The notes: generated by a model from the letters alone, not told the origin. Counted from the stretch's first letter, positions 55,210 to 63,638 are shown. The stretch: DNA of 64,000 nt from Sphingobacteriales bacterium 44-15 (GCA_001899685.1 MKWG01000011.1:124001-188000), one strand, 5' to 3'. Numbers and translations are program-made.

Positions 55210-56130
55210 ATGAAGAAAAATAATCCGGTAGATGAAACTCTTTTTGATGTGGTATTGGGGTTTGATATGGAGACAGATATAGGATCGTTCACACCATTTT
55301 ATGAAGGTGTTAAAAAAGGTACTCCGCCATTGCTTAAGATATTAAAGAAGCATAATGCTCCTTCTACATTTTACTGGACAGGGCATGCTGCTGAAAATAA
55401 TCCTGAGATGCTGCTGCGGGTGGAGAAAGACGGTCATGAAACAGGCTGTCATGGACTGTTTCATGAAACCCTGGGAGACGCGCTCTTTCCCCTGCCTAAC
55501 AACTGGCCTATTTTACCATCGGAAGTGGAGGGGCGCTTAACTATTGCCACCAATATCATCAGGAAAATTACCGGGAAAAAACCTGTGAGTTTCCGCTGCC
55601 CGCGTTTGTGGGGAAGTACTACGGTGGTGAATGTGCTTGAAAAGCTGGGATATATTTCCGATGCATCCTTTCCCCTGTATTTTTACCAAAGACCATTCAT
55701 GCCTTATCATCCTTCATCAAAAGACTGGACCAAACCGGGAAAAATGAAGCTTGTGGAGATACCCAATTTTTGTGATCTCACTATGGAGAGTAATGATCCT
55801 TACAACCGCGACAGGGATCAATGGCCGTTGTTCCGTACTAAGTCGGCCAAACACCTGATGAAAAAAGTGGATGGCTATATTGAATATGTACAGTCGAAGG
55901 GGCACAGACCTGTGGTATGCTTTTATTTACATCCCTGGGAGTTTTATGAAATGCCCCAGGGCGCTATGGATTTTGGCGAATGCAGCGTCAAACCATTACA
56001 CTTTATTGTGAAGAATTGCGGAGAAAAGGCATTGAAGGAGTTTGATATTTTATGCGAATTACTGAACAAAAAGAAGGCAAGATTTATAACTGCGGGAGCA
56101 TTTGCAAGATCTTTTATCTCTAAAGCTTAA
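55210..56130 (+). CDS. Cytosolic NodB-type polysaccharide deacetylase
   Basis: A 306-residue protein without signal peptide. VVLGFDMETDIGSFTPFYEG carries the metal Asp pair; GHETGCHGLFHETLGDALF the histidines; SFRCPRLWGSTTVVNVLEKL and VVCFYLHPWEFYEMP the remaining family blocks. This is the intracellular group similar to allantoinase-like PuuE proteins, so the substrate is more likely a small acylated sugar or amide than a polymer. It is 36 bp after the previous gene and 6 bp before rhaM. Confidence 0.85.
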   Translation: MKKNNPVDETLFDVVLGFDMETDIGSFTPFYEGVKKGTPPLLKILKKHNAPSTFYWTGHAAENNPEMLLRVEKDGHETGCHGLFHETLGDALFPLPNNWPILPSEVEGRLTIATNIIRKITGKKPVSFRCPRLWGSTTVVNVLEKLGYISDASFPLYFYQRPFMPYHPSSKDWTKPGKMKLVEIPNFCDLTMESNDPYNRDRDQWPLFRTKSAKHLMKKVDGYIEYVQSKGHRPVVCFYLHPWEFYEMPQGAMDFGECSVKPLHFIVKNCGEKALKEFDILCELLNKKKARFITAGAFARSFISKA

Positions 56131-56136
56131 TATATT

Positions 56137-56463
56137 ATGATCCGTAAATCTTTTCTTATCCGGGCAAAAGAAGGAATGGCAGAAGAGTATGAACGCCGGC
56201 ATGACAATATTTGGCCTGCACTTACAGATATTTTTAAACAACATGGCATACATAAATTTTCAATTAATCTTCATAAAGATACAGGCTACCTCTTTGGTTA
56301 TATTGAAATAGAAGATGAAGAAAGATATAACGCCATAGGCAATTATGATGTTTGTAAAAAATGGTGGAAATATATGACCGAGGTGCTGGTATGTGAAAAT
56401 GAAAACAGTGAGAAAGGAAAAGAAGACATTTTACGAGAGGTATTTTATTTTGAAAGGGAGTAA
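56137..56463 (+). CDS. rhaM: L-rhamnose mutarotase
   Basis: A 108-residue ferredoxin-like-fold enzyme interconverting the anomers of L-rhamnose (or a related 6-deoxy sugar). SFLIRAKEGMAEEYERRHDN and IWPALTDIFKQHGIHKFSI carry the catalytic His, and GYLFGYIEIEDEERYNAI and VCKKWWKYMTEV match RhaM. Length is normal. A heptamer array starts on its last codon. It is followed by rhaT, which fits uptake and handling of a rhamnose-like sugar. Confidence 0.92.
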   Translation: MIRKSFLIRAKEGMAEEYERRHDNIWPALTDIFKQHGIHKFSINLHKDTGYLFGYIEIEDEERYNAIGNYDVCKKWWKYMTEVLVCENENSEKGKEDILREVFYFERE

Positions 56464-56570
56464 GGGATAAGGCAAAAAGGAGTAAGGCAATAGAGTGTAG
56501 GGCCCAAGGCATAGGCGTACCTTATACCCTGCACCTTATACCTCATACCTTAGTCCTTGCATTACGGCAC
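56458..56570. repeat. Heptamer array, locus 10
   Basis: Sixteen consecutive 7-nt units from the last rhaM codon to 23 bp before rhaT. The left half uses GAGTAAG, GGATAAG, GGCAATA and AGGCATA; the right half CTTATAC (twice), CTCATAC and CTTAGTC, which are imperfect complements of the left words. Confidence 0.9.
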
Positions 56571-56592
56571 TAAATAATCGAAATTAATCAGC

Positions 56593-57639
56593 ATGGAATA
56601 TTTCTTAGGCATTCTGTTTCATTCTATCGGCGGATTTTCTTCTGCCAGCTTTTACGTTCCTACTTACAAGATAAAAACATGGCACTGGCAGACATACTGG
56701 ATCACCCTCGGCTTTGTTGCCTGGATCATTATGCCTACCATTGGCGGTCTGATCACAACAAACGGTTTGTTCGATATTCTTGCCGGCGTTTCCTCCAATA
56801 CAAAATTGCTTACTTACCTGTATGGCGTGCTGTGGGGCTTTGGCGGGCTGATGGCCGGACTGGGAATAAGATATTTAGGTTTAGCCCTCGGGCAGTCTAT
56901 CTGTCTGGGCGTTTGCGTTATTATCGGCACAATTGTCCCGGCTGCTATAGACCATAAGTTAGGGCTGTTGTTTAATACAACTCCCGGTCTTGTTATCACA
57001 GCCGGGTTCCTGGTGTGCCTGGTGGGTATAGTATTTTGCGGATATGCAGGCGTATTAAAAGACAGGGATGACAGGGGCATTGAACGGAATGTTTCTGTAA
57101 AGGAATTTTCGCCGGTAAAAGGATTGATTATGGCTATTGCCGGCGGAGTAATGAGTTCGTTCATGGCGCTCGCAATAAATGCAGGCGGCCCTATTGCCCA
57201 TCAGGCGCTACAGTCGGGTACGGAAAAGGTGTTTGTTAATATTCCTATTTTCGTTCTTGCGCTTGCCGGAGGTTTTACAACCAATTTTGTGTACGCTGTT
57301 ATTCTGACCGTGAAGAAAAAGACAATTTCAGATTTTCAGCTTCATGATAAAAGACTTCTGACGAAAAATTTTTTATTGTCCATGCTGGCTGGTCTTATGT
57401 GGTACTGCCAGTATTTTTTTTACGGCATGGGCGCCACTAAAATGGGGCAATACGATTTTGCAAGCTGGACACTGCACCTGGCCACTATTATCATATTCAG
57501 TAACCTGTGGGGTGTTTATCTTAAAGAATGGGAAAATATCAACGCCAAAACAAAAATTTACCTGTGGACAGGGATCATACTATTGATAATTTCGGTTGTT
57601 TTAATAGGTGTGGGAAATAAATTAGGCGGAACTTTGTAA
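56593..57639 (+). CDS. rhaT: L-rhamnose/proton symporter
   Basis: A 348-residue ten-helix permease. YFLGILFHSIGGFSSASFYV, TYKIKTWHWQTYWITLGFVA, WGFGGLMAGLGIRYLGLALG and GGVMSSFMALAINAGGPIAH are the RhaT blocks, and WYCQYFFYGMGATKMGQYDF is diagnostic. It imports L-rhamnose or a closely related 6-deoxy sugar. It lies between rhaM and a UxaA-type dehydratase pair, with arrays on both sides, so it is probably in the same transcription unit. Confidence 0.93.
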   Translation: MEYFLGILFHSIGGFSSASFYVPTYKIKTWHWQTYWITLGFVAWIIMPTIGGLITTNGLFDILAGVSSNTKLLTYLYGVLWGFGGLMAGLGIRYLGLALGQSICLGVCVIIGTIVPAAIDHKLGLLFNTTPGLVITAGFLVCLVGIVFCGYAGVLKDRDDRGIERNVSVKEFSPVKGLIMAIAGGVMSSFMALAINAGGPIAHQALQSGTEKVFVNIPIFVLALAGGFTTNFVYAVILTVKKKTISDFQLHDKRLLTKNFLLSMLAGLMWYCQYFFYGMGATKMGQYDFASWTLHLATIIIFSNLWGVYLKEWENINAKTKIYLWTGIILLIISVVLIGVGNKLGGTL

Positions 57640-57641
57640 GG

Positions 57642-57795
57642 GTGAATGGTGAATAGGCAATAGTGAATGGTGAATGAAACGTGAGACGATAAAAGTGAAA
57701 AGTGAGAAGGTGAAACCCGCAACTGACACTGATAGCTGACACTCATAGCCCATAGCTGATAGCTGATAGCTCACACCTGTAACCTCAAAACTCAT
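57642..57795. repeat. Heptamer array, locus 11, composite of four vocabularies
   Basis: Twenty-two 7-nt units run without a break from 3 bp after rhaT to 7 bp before the next start. Four successive vocabularies are seen: GTGAATG/GGCAATA, then AGACGAT/AAAAGTG, then AGCTGAT/AGCCCAT, then ACCTGTA/ACCTCAA. The first part contains the 20-mer shared with loci 5, 8 and 13 (57648-57667). No long perfect stem is present. Confidence 0.92.
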
Positions 57796-57802
57796 TTCGT
57801 AT

Positions 57803-58099
57803 ATGAGCAAGCTGATGAAATTAAACCCGGGAGATAATGTGTACATTGTTCGCGTGCCTTTACAGGCAAACGATAGTGTAGAGATAGATGGAAAAAGTTA
57901 TGTGATCAAACAGTCTTTGGGATTCGGGCATAAGATTGCGGCAACATCATTGCATCCCGGGGATAAAATAATAAAGTTCGGCATCCCGATAGGCTCTGCT
58001 ACTGAGCACATCAGCGCCGGCGAGCACGTACACCTTCACAATATGAAAAGCGATTATTTACCAACTTATACCTTAAATAATGAATTCGTCAACAAATAA
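57803..58099 (+). CDS. uxaA: UxaA-family dehydratase, small (SAF-domain) subunit
   Basis: A 98-residue protein equivalent to the N-terminal SAF domain of altronate dehydratase: LNPGDNVYIVRVPLQANDSV, GFGHKIAATSLHPGDKIIKF, GIPIGSATEHISAGEHVHLH. It overlaps the large-subunit gene by 20 bp. In E. coli both parts are one 495-residue protein; a split arrangement is also known for SuyAB sulfolactate sulfo-lyase and many UxaA-like enzymes. With a rhamnose transporter and a lactonase beside it, an aldonate such as L-rhamnonate, L-fuconate or altronate is the probable substrate. Confidence 0.85.
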   Translation: MSKLMKLNPGDNVYIVRVPLQANDSVEIDGKSYVIKQSLGFGHKIAATSLHPGDKIIKFGIPIGSATEHISAGEHVHLHNMKSDYLPTYTLNNEFVNK

Positions 58100-59288
58100 G
58101 AAGTTGTACGGTTACCTGCGGCCCGATGGGCGAAAAGGCATCCGGAATATTGTTTTGGTAGCATACCTGGTAGAATGTGCGCATCATGTTGCACGCGAAA
58201 TAGCTCATTCTTTCAGGAGCAGAGAAGTTCAGTTGATTGGATTTGGAGGATGTTATCCTAATGCCTATGCTGATAAGATGATGAATGCTTTATGTACTCA
58301 TCCTAATGTGGGAGCTGTATTGCTGGTATCCTTAGGTTGTGAAAGCTTTAATCGCAAAAGGCTGTATCAAACTGTTAAGGAGAGCGGACGCCCGGTACAA
58401 TTACTCGGGATACAGGAGAAAGGCGGCACTAAAAAAACAATTACAGAAGGTATTGAATTTGTTACTGCTGCGCTGGATGAAATTAAAAGAACCCCGGTAG
58501 TGGATCTGGACGTTTCGGATATAGTAGCAGGAGTAGTATCAGGTGGGAGCGACGCTACCAGCGGTATTACTGCAAACCCGGCGGTAGGTAAGGCTTTTGA
58601 TATACTGGTGGAAAAGGGCGGCACTGCAATCTTTGAAAACATTGGGGAAATGATAGGGCTTGACGACCTGATATCCGGCCGGGGAACTACACCTGCCCTG
58701 AGAGATGAGTTGAGAAAAGCGATGGAAAAGTCAGCAAGATATTATACTATCATGGGACATGGCAGCTTCGCACCCGGCAATGCAGATGGAGGTTTGACAA
58801 CACAGGAGGAAAAGGGGATGGGCGCTTATTATAAAGGCGGAACGGCTTCTATTACCGGAATGATCAAGCCGGCAGATATACCTCCCCGCAAAGGACTATA
58901 TCTTATGGATATTGTGCCTGATGGCGAACCGAGATTCGGATTTCCCAATCCGAATGACAGTTCTGAAATTGCTGAGCTGATTGCCTCCGGCGCACTATGC
59001 GTTTTGTTTACAACAGGCAGGGGATCTGTGGTTGGATCTGCAATTGCTCCCATAATAAAAGTATGCGCTAACCCGGATACGTATGCAAGAATGGAGGATG
59101 ATATGGATATTAATGCCGGGAAAATTTTAACGGAAGGGGTTTCCTTAGACGAAATGGGAAATGAAATATTCAATAAAATTATCAGCGTGGCTGGCGGATC
59201 GCAAACCTGTTCCGAGGAACTGGGGCACCAGGAATTTGTGTTAGGCTACAAAACTTTTGAACCTGTCGGTCCATCGTGTTTACCATAA
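58080..59288 (+). CDS. uxaA: UxaA-family dehydratase, large catalytic subunit
   Basis: A 402-residue protein matching the catalytic part of altronate/galactarate dehydratases: GYLRPDGRKGIRNIVLVAYL, LLVSLGCESFNRKRLYQTVK, VVSGGSDATSGITANPAVGK, FENIGEMIGLDDLISGRGTT and CVLFTTGRGSVVGSAIAPII. The late Cys in GGSQTCSEELGHQEFV is also a family feature. It should dehydrate a sugar acid to a 2-keto-3-deoxy acid. The start inside the small-subunit gene implies coupled translation. No aldolase or kinase follows, so the next pathway steps are elsewhere. Confidence 0.88.
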   Translation: MNSSTNKKLYGYLRPDGRKGIRNIVLVAYLVECAHHVAREIAHSFRSREVQLIGFGGCYPNAYADKMMNALCTHPNVGAVLLVSLGCESFNRKRLYQTVKESGRPVQLLGIQEKGGTKKTITEGIEFVTAALDEIKRTPVVDLDVSDIVAGVVSGGSDATSGITANPAVGKAFDILVEKGGTAIFENIGEMIGLDDLISGRGTTPALRDELRKAMEKSARYYTIMGHGSFAPGNADGGLTTQEEKGMGAYYKGGTASITGMIKPADIPPRKGLYLMDIVPDGEPRFGFPNPNDSSEIAELIASGALCVLFTTGRGSVVGSAIAPIIKVCANPDTYARMEDDMDINAGKILTEGVSLDEMGNEIFNKIISVAGGSQTCSEELGHQEFVLGYKTFEPVGPSCLP

Positions 59289-59305
59289 CTTTTAAAAAAA
59301 GGAAT

Positions 59306-60133
59306 ATGCGAATAGACAGTCATCAGCATTATTGGTTTTATCATCCGGTGAAGGATGCGTGGATCACCGATGAAATGAATATGATAAAAAGAGATTTTGC
59401 GCCTGGTGATGTTTGGCCGCTGATGCAGAAAAATAATATAGACGGCTGTGTGGCGGTGCAGGCAGATCAAAGTGAAAATGAAACGAAGTATTTATTATCG
59501 CTTGCCGGGCAGCATCCTTTTATTAAAGGCGTTGTGGGGTGGGTGGATCTCCGTTCGCCGGATATTGCTGACCGGCTGGAATACTTTTCCCGGTTCAGGT
59601 TATTGAAAGGTTTCCGGCATATCGTGCAGGCGGAGAAAGAAGATGATTTTTTGTTGAGAGAAGATTTTTGTAATGGCATAAAATATCTTTCCCGCTATAA
59701 TTATACATATGATATCCTGATACATCCCCGGCATTTGAAATATGCGTTGCAGTTTGTGGAGCGGTTCCCGGGACAGAAATTTGTGATAGACCATTTTGCC
59801 AAGCCCTTTATAAAACACAAAGCAATAGAGCCATGGTTAAGCGATCTTTCAAAATTCAATGCTTATCCGAATGTATATTGCAAAATGGCAGGACTAGTTA
59901 CCGAAGCTGATTGGGAAAACTGGAAGAAAGAAGATTTTGTACCTTATTTCGAAGCCGTTTTAAATATTTTTAGTGCCGACAGGATCATATTTGGCACCGA
60001 TTGGCCGGTATGCCTGACCGGGCAGTCGTACGACCAGGTATGTGAACTTACACAATATCTGGCAGGAGGTCTTTCGGTCGCAGACCAGTTGAAAATATGG
60101 GGAGGGAATGCGGAGACTTTCTATAATCTTTAA
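59306..60133 (+). CDS. Amidohydrolase-2 family sugar lactonase (fuconolactonase/rhamnonolactonase type)
   Basis: A 275-residue cytosolic TIM-barrel hydrolase. MRIDSHQHYWFYHPVKDAWI has the metal HxH motif; VVGWVDLRSPDIADRLEYF, KGFRHIVQAEKEDDFLLRED, HPRHLKYALQFV, FVIDHFAKPFIK (His) and IIFGTDWPVCLTGQSYDQV (metal Asp) match L-fuconolactonase-like enzymes. The ATG is used instead of a GTG ten codons upstream that overlaps uxaA. It would open the 1,4- or 1,5-lactone formed by oxidation of the imported deoxy-sugar, feeding the UxaA pair. Confidence 0.87.
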   Translation: MRIDSHQHYWFYHPVKDAWITDEMNMIKRDFAPGDVWPLMQKNNIDGCVAVQADQSENETKYLLSLAGQHPFIKGVVGWVDLRSPDIADRLEYFSRFRLLKGFRHIVQAEKEDDFLLREDFCNGIKYLSRYNYTYDILIHPRHLKYALQFVERFPGQKFVIDHFAKPFIKHKAIEPWLSDLSKFNAYPNVYCKMAGLVTEADWENWKKEDFVPYFEAVLNIFSADRIIFGTDWPVCLTGQSYDQVCELTQYLAGGLSVADQLKIWGGNAETFYNL

Positions 60134-60142
60134 AGTCCTTTT

Positions 60143-60226
60143 GTATAAGATGTTTCAGGTTACAGGTACCTCAAACCTGTAATGCCCAATCTGAAACCTG
60201 AAACCTGTAACTTGAAACCCGAAACA
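60143..60226. repeat. Heptamer array, locus 12
   Basis: Twelve 7-nt units begin 10 bp after the lactonase stop: AGGTTAC, AGGTACC, TGTAATG, TGAAACC and TGTAACT among them. GTTTCAGGTTACAGGT (60152-60167) pairs with 60203-60218 at 15 of 16 positions. Confidence 0.88.
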
Positions 60227-60318
60227 ATTTCCAGGTCTCTTCTTATCCACCTATTTACCCTTCCGGTGAGTCTGACTTTTCTGGTTTGTTTTTATGTCAT
60301 AAATTCAGGTTGAACCCC

Positions 60319-60326
60319 TATCTTTG
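60319..60326 (+). promoter_or_regulatory. Bacteroidota -7 box before secDF
   Basis: TATCTTTG matches the TAnnTTTG consensus of the principal Bacteroidota sigma factor, 37 bp before the secDF ATG. No convincing -33 TTTG is seen at the expected distance. Confidence 0.5.
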
Positions 60327-60363
60327 CCCCCAATTTTAAATTTTTTTGTAAACGCTTATTAGT

Positions 60364-63300
60364 ATGCAACTGAAAGGTTTGGTCACTGTTTTTGCGATTG
60401 CATTGATTGCTATTTCCCTTTACCAGCTTCATTTTACATGGGTTGTTCACAACCATGAAGGCAAAATGGAGGTTAAAGCCCGCAACTGGGTAAACGCCGG
60501 TTATGCAGGGGCTGACCAGGAAACAAAAGACTCGGCTTATAATCATAAGCTGAAACGGCTATTGGACAGTACCAAAGGTGCGGTCATTACTTACGGCATC
60601 ACCGGCCCGGTAAGCTATGAGAAAGCCAAGGAGCAGGAACTGAGCCTTGGTTTGGATCTCCAGGGTGGAATGAGCGTGACCCTTGAGGTAGAGCTTCAAG
60701 ACCTTTTAAAATCCATTTCCAATAACCCCCAGGATCCGGCGCTTAATAAAGCGCTGCAACAGGCCTACCAGCGTAAGGGAACCACAGATGCAGATTTTAT
60801 CAGCTTGTTTGCACAGGCATATAAAGAAATCAATCCGGGCGCAAAATTGGCAGGCATATTTGCAAATGCCGGTCAGCGGAATATTAAGCTTGAAGATTCT
60901 GACGATCAGGTAGTATCAAAGCTCCGCACTATGGCCGGAGAAGCTTTTCAAAACACTTTCAGAGTATTGACCAAACGTATTGACCAGTTTGGAGTTGCGC
61001 AGCCCAATATTAACCCCGACGCCAACAAGGGGACGATCAGCGTGGAGCTGGCAGGGGTGAAAGATGACCCTGAAAGGGTAAGAAAAATATTGCAGGCAAC
61101 TGCTAATCTCCAGTTCTGGGAAGTTTACCGCGGCAATGAATTATCCGCTTCTTTTACCCAGGCCGAAGACCTGTTGAAAAGATCAAAGTCGGAAACTCCT
61201 GATACTGCAAAAGTACAGGCTGCAAAGCCGGATACAACCACTGCGGCTTCCGCACATGTTGATACAACAAAGACCTTGTCGCTTAATGATATTGCAAAGA
61301 ATGATACCGGCAATAAGACAAAAGATACTGCTGCTGCTGTACAGGCGCCTACCCATACTATAATGGGATTGCTTATGCAGGCGCCGCAGGGAGATGCAGC
61401 GCTTGCTTATGTGCAGGTAAAGGATACCAGCCTGTTAAATCAAAACCTTGAGCAGGTAAAAGATGTATTTCCGTCTGACGCTAAATTTTTGTACGGGATA
61501 ACCCCCAAAACAGAAGCCGGTCGGTCGAATATAGTGCCATTATATGTGGTCAGGACACGTGAAGGAGGCAAAGCCCCGCTGGAAGGCAATGATGTGGAAG
61601 AATCAACCATATCGTATGATGAAAGAGGGCGTCCGGCGGTATCTCTCAGGATGACCAAGCAGGGCACAAAGAAGTGGGGCGATCTTACCACTGATAATGT
61701 AAATAAGCCCATCGCAATTGTGCTGGATAATGTAGTGTATTCTGCGCCTAATGTGGTAAACCCGATTCTTGATGGTAATTCACAGATATCGGGGAGCTTT
61801 ACTGTAGAGGAGGCCTCTGACCTTTCCAATATTTTACAATCCGGTCAGCTGGCGGCTCCTGCCAGGATCGTGGCAGAACAAACAGTAGGACCCACTCTTG
61901 GTGAAGAAGCGATCAAAGGAGGAGCAATGTCTTTCATCATTTCGTTTATTGTAATATTCGCCCTGATGCTTTTATATTATAATACCAGCGGATGGGTTGC
62001 CAATATTACACTGATATTAAACCTGCTCTTTACTATAGGGGTGCTTACAGGGCTGGGCGCTACGCTCACCTCCGCAAGCATTGCGGCGCTGGTGCTTGCT
62101 ATCGGTATGGCTGTAGATACGAATGTGATCATTTTTGAACGTGTCAAGGAAGAAATTTCCTGGGGCAGAAGCTATGCTATGGCGGTGGATCACGGGTATA
62201 ACCGTTCTTTGCCCCCGATCCTCGATGCGCACGTGACAACCCTGCTCACAGCGATAATCCTGTATGTATTTGGTATGGGTCCTATCAAAGGATTCGCTAC
62301 CACCCAGATCATTGCGGTTGTGCTCAACCTGTTTTGCGGTATCCTTATCGCAAGGCTGGTATCCGAATGGTGGACCAATAAACGCGGACGCCACTTTGAA
62401 TACTTTACAAAGCTTTCGAGAGTAATATTCAAAAAGGCACATTTTAAGTTTGTTGAATCAAGAAAGGTAGCTTATATCATTTCGATCTTCGTGTTCATTT
62501 TTGGTGTTGGTTCTTTCTTTTACGGCTTTGATGAAGGCGTGGAATATAAAGGCGGAAGAAGCTATACCGTACAGTTTGAGCATCCCCAGAAAGAAGAAGC
62601 AGTAAGTGATGAGCTGCATAAGGCACTGGGAGAGTATCCCGTTGTAAAGACAGTAGGAGATGCGCGTACCTTAAATATTACAACATCCTTCCAAAAAGAG
62701 AACCCTTCGAAATCTGCGGATTCGCTGGTGGAAATGACTGTATTTGAAGGATTGAAGCCTTTCCTTGCAGAGGGCACTACGCATGCAGATTTCAAAAAGA
62801 AATACCTTCAATTCTCACAGAGTGTCCAGCCGACTATTTCTGAAGATCTGAAACGTGGCGCCGTAACGGCAACGGTTGTTTCAATTATACTTATTTTCCT
62901 TTATATTTTTCTGCGTTTCCGCGACTGGAGGTTCTCACTCGGTACTATTGTATCGCTTGTGCATGACGTATTTGTTACGCTTGCTGTCTTTTCATTCCTG
63001 CGTCATATAATGCCTTTCCCGCTGGAAATTGACCAGCACTTTATTGCGGCTATACTGACGGTAGTTGGTTTCTCAATGAATGATACGGTAATTGTGTTTG
63101 ACAGGATACGTGAATACGGGCGAACCATGAAGGGAGAAAGTAAGACCAAAGTTATCAATGCCGCTATTAATGATACGCTCAGTCGTACCATTATGACTTC
63201 GGTTACGGTGCTGATCGTGGTATTGGTGCTCTTTATATTTGGCGGTGAGGCTACCAGAGGATTTTCCTTTGCCATGCTGATTGGTGTGGTCACAGGTATT

Positions 63301-63444
63301 TATTCGTCCATATTTGTTGCTGCTCCGATATTGGTTGATTTTGCTAAAGACAAGCCTCTGGGTAAGCTAACAAAGGAAGAGATAAGAGCTGCCAGGCAGG
63401 CAAAAGCGAATGTTGCCGCTAAAGCAGCAGGCGCACAACATTGA
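60364..63444 (+). CDS. secDF: Fused SecD-SecF preprotein translocase subunit
   Basis: A 1026-residue inner-membrane protein that uses the proton gradient to pull secreted proteins out of SecYEG. The first helix is followed by the SecD periplasmic P1 domain (LGLDLQGGMSVTLEVELQDL near 95) and the six-helix SecD membrane block from about 515 (TLGEEAIKGGAMSFIISFI; AIGMAVDTNVIIFERVKEE). The SecF half starts near 700 (VEYKGGRSYTVQFE) and ends with GFSMNDTVIVFDRIREYGRT and GGEATRGFSFAMLIGVVTGI. A Thr/Asp/Ala-rich stretch at about 275-330 is a low-complexity insertion in the SecD periplasmic part. The Bacteroidota fusion is of normal length. Confidence 0.96.
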   Translation: MQLKGLVTVFAIALIAISLYQLHFTWVVHNHEGKMEVKARNWVNAGYAGADQETKDSAYNHKLKRLLDSTKGAVITYGITGPVSYEKAKEQELSLGLDLQGGMSVTLEVELQDLLKSISNNPQDPALNKALQQAYQRKGTTDADFISLFAQAYKEINPGAKLAGIFANAGQRNIKLEDSDDQVVSKLRTMAGEAFQNTFRVLTKRIDQFGVAQPNINPDANKGTISVELAGVKDDPERVRKILQATANLQFWEVYRGNELSASFTQAEDLLKRSKSETPDTAKVQAAKPDTTTAASAHVDTTKTLSLNDIAKNDTGNKTKDTAAAVQAPTHTIMGLLMQAPQGDAALAYVQVKDTSLLNQNLEQVKDVFPSDAKFLYGITPKTEAGRSNIVPLYVVRTREGGKAPLEGNDVEESTISYDERGRPAVSLRMTKQGTKKWGDLTTDNVNKPIAIVLDNVVYSAPNVVNPILDGNSQISGSFTVEEASDLSNILQSGQLAAPARIVAEQTVGPTLGEEAIKGGAMSFIISFIVIFALMLLYYNTSGWVANITLILNLLFTIGVLTGLGATLTSASIAALVLAIGMAVDTNVIIFERVKEEISWGRSYAMAVDHGYNRSLPPILDAHVTTLLTAIILYVFGMGPIKGFATTQIIAVVLNLFCGILIARLVSEWWTNKRGRHFEYFTKLSRVIFKKAHFKFVESRKVAYIISIFVFIFGVGSFFYGFDEGVEYKGGRSYTVQFEHPQKEEAVSDELHKALGEYPVVKTVGDARTLNITTSFQKENPSKSADSLVEMTVFEGLKPFLAEGTTHADFKKKYLQFSQSVQPTISEDLKRGAVTATVVSIILIFLYIFLRFRDWRFSLGTIVSLVHDVFVTLAVFSFLRHIMPFPLEIDQHFIAAILTVVGFSMNDTVIVFDRIREYGRTMKGESKTKVINAAINDTLSRTIMTSVTVLIVVLVLFIFGGEATRGFSFAMLIGVVTGIYSSIFVAAPILVDFAKDKPLGKLTKEEIRAARQAKANVAAKAAGAQH

Positions 63445-63451
63445 TGGGGTG

Positions 63452-63590
63452 GTGAATAGGCAATGGTGAGAAAATGCGTGAAAAGAGAAATGATAGACGA
63501 TAAACGTGGAAGTAAATTGTTGTCTCACATTTAACGTCTATCATCTCACAGGTATTCATTTTTCACCATTCACTTCTCACGTCTGACCTT
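63452..63590. repeat. Heptamer array, locus 13
   Basis: About nineteen 7-nt units start 8 bp after the secDF stop: GTGAATA, GGCAATG, TAGACGA, TAAACGT on the left and GTCTCAC, GTCTATC, ATCTCAC, CACCATT on the right. ATGATAGACG (63490-63499) is exactly complementary to CGTCTATCAT (63535-63544). 63451-63470 fits the 20-mer shared with loci 5, 8 and 11. Confidence 0.9.
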
Positions 63591-63611
63591 TCACAACTAA
63601 TATAACAATAT

Positions 63612-63638
63612 CCCCGGGCCACCCGTTCCGGGGTTTTT
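63612..63638 (+). terminator. Intrinsic terminator of secDF
   Basis: CCCCGG (63612-63617) pairs with CCGGGG (63628-63633) around a 10-nt loop and is followed by TTTTT. The presence of a normal GC-stem terminator 20 bp after a heptamer array argues that the arrays themselves are not the main terminators here. Confidence 0.85.

Noticed and set aside
57642-57795. CRISPR array or ordinary tandem repeat
   Set aside because: Units are 7 nt with no spacers and drifting sequence; no cas genes are present. Neither CRISPR nor a conventional VNTR fits.
57803-59288. Frameshifted single uxaA gene
   Set aside because: Each part has its own start and complete domain and they overlap as coupled genes; split UxaA/SuyAB-type enzymes are known.
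57803-59288. Sulfolactate sulfo-lyase (SuyAB)
   Set aside because: Possible by fold, but rhaM, rhaT and the lactonase make a sugar acid the better substrate.
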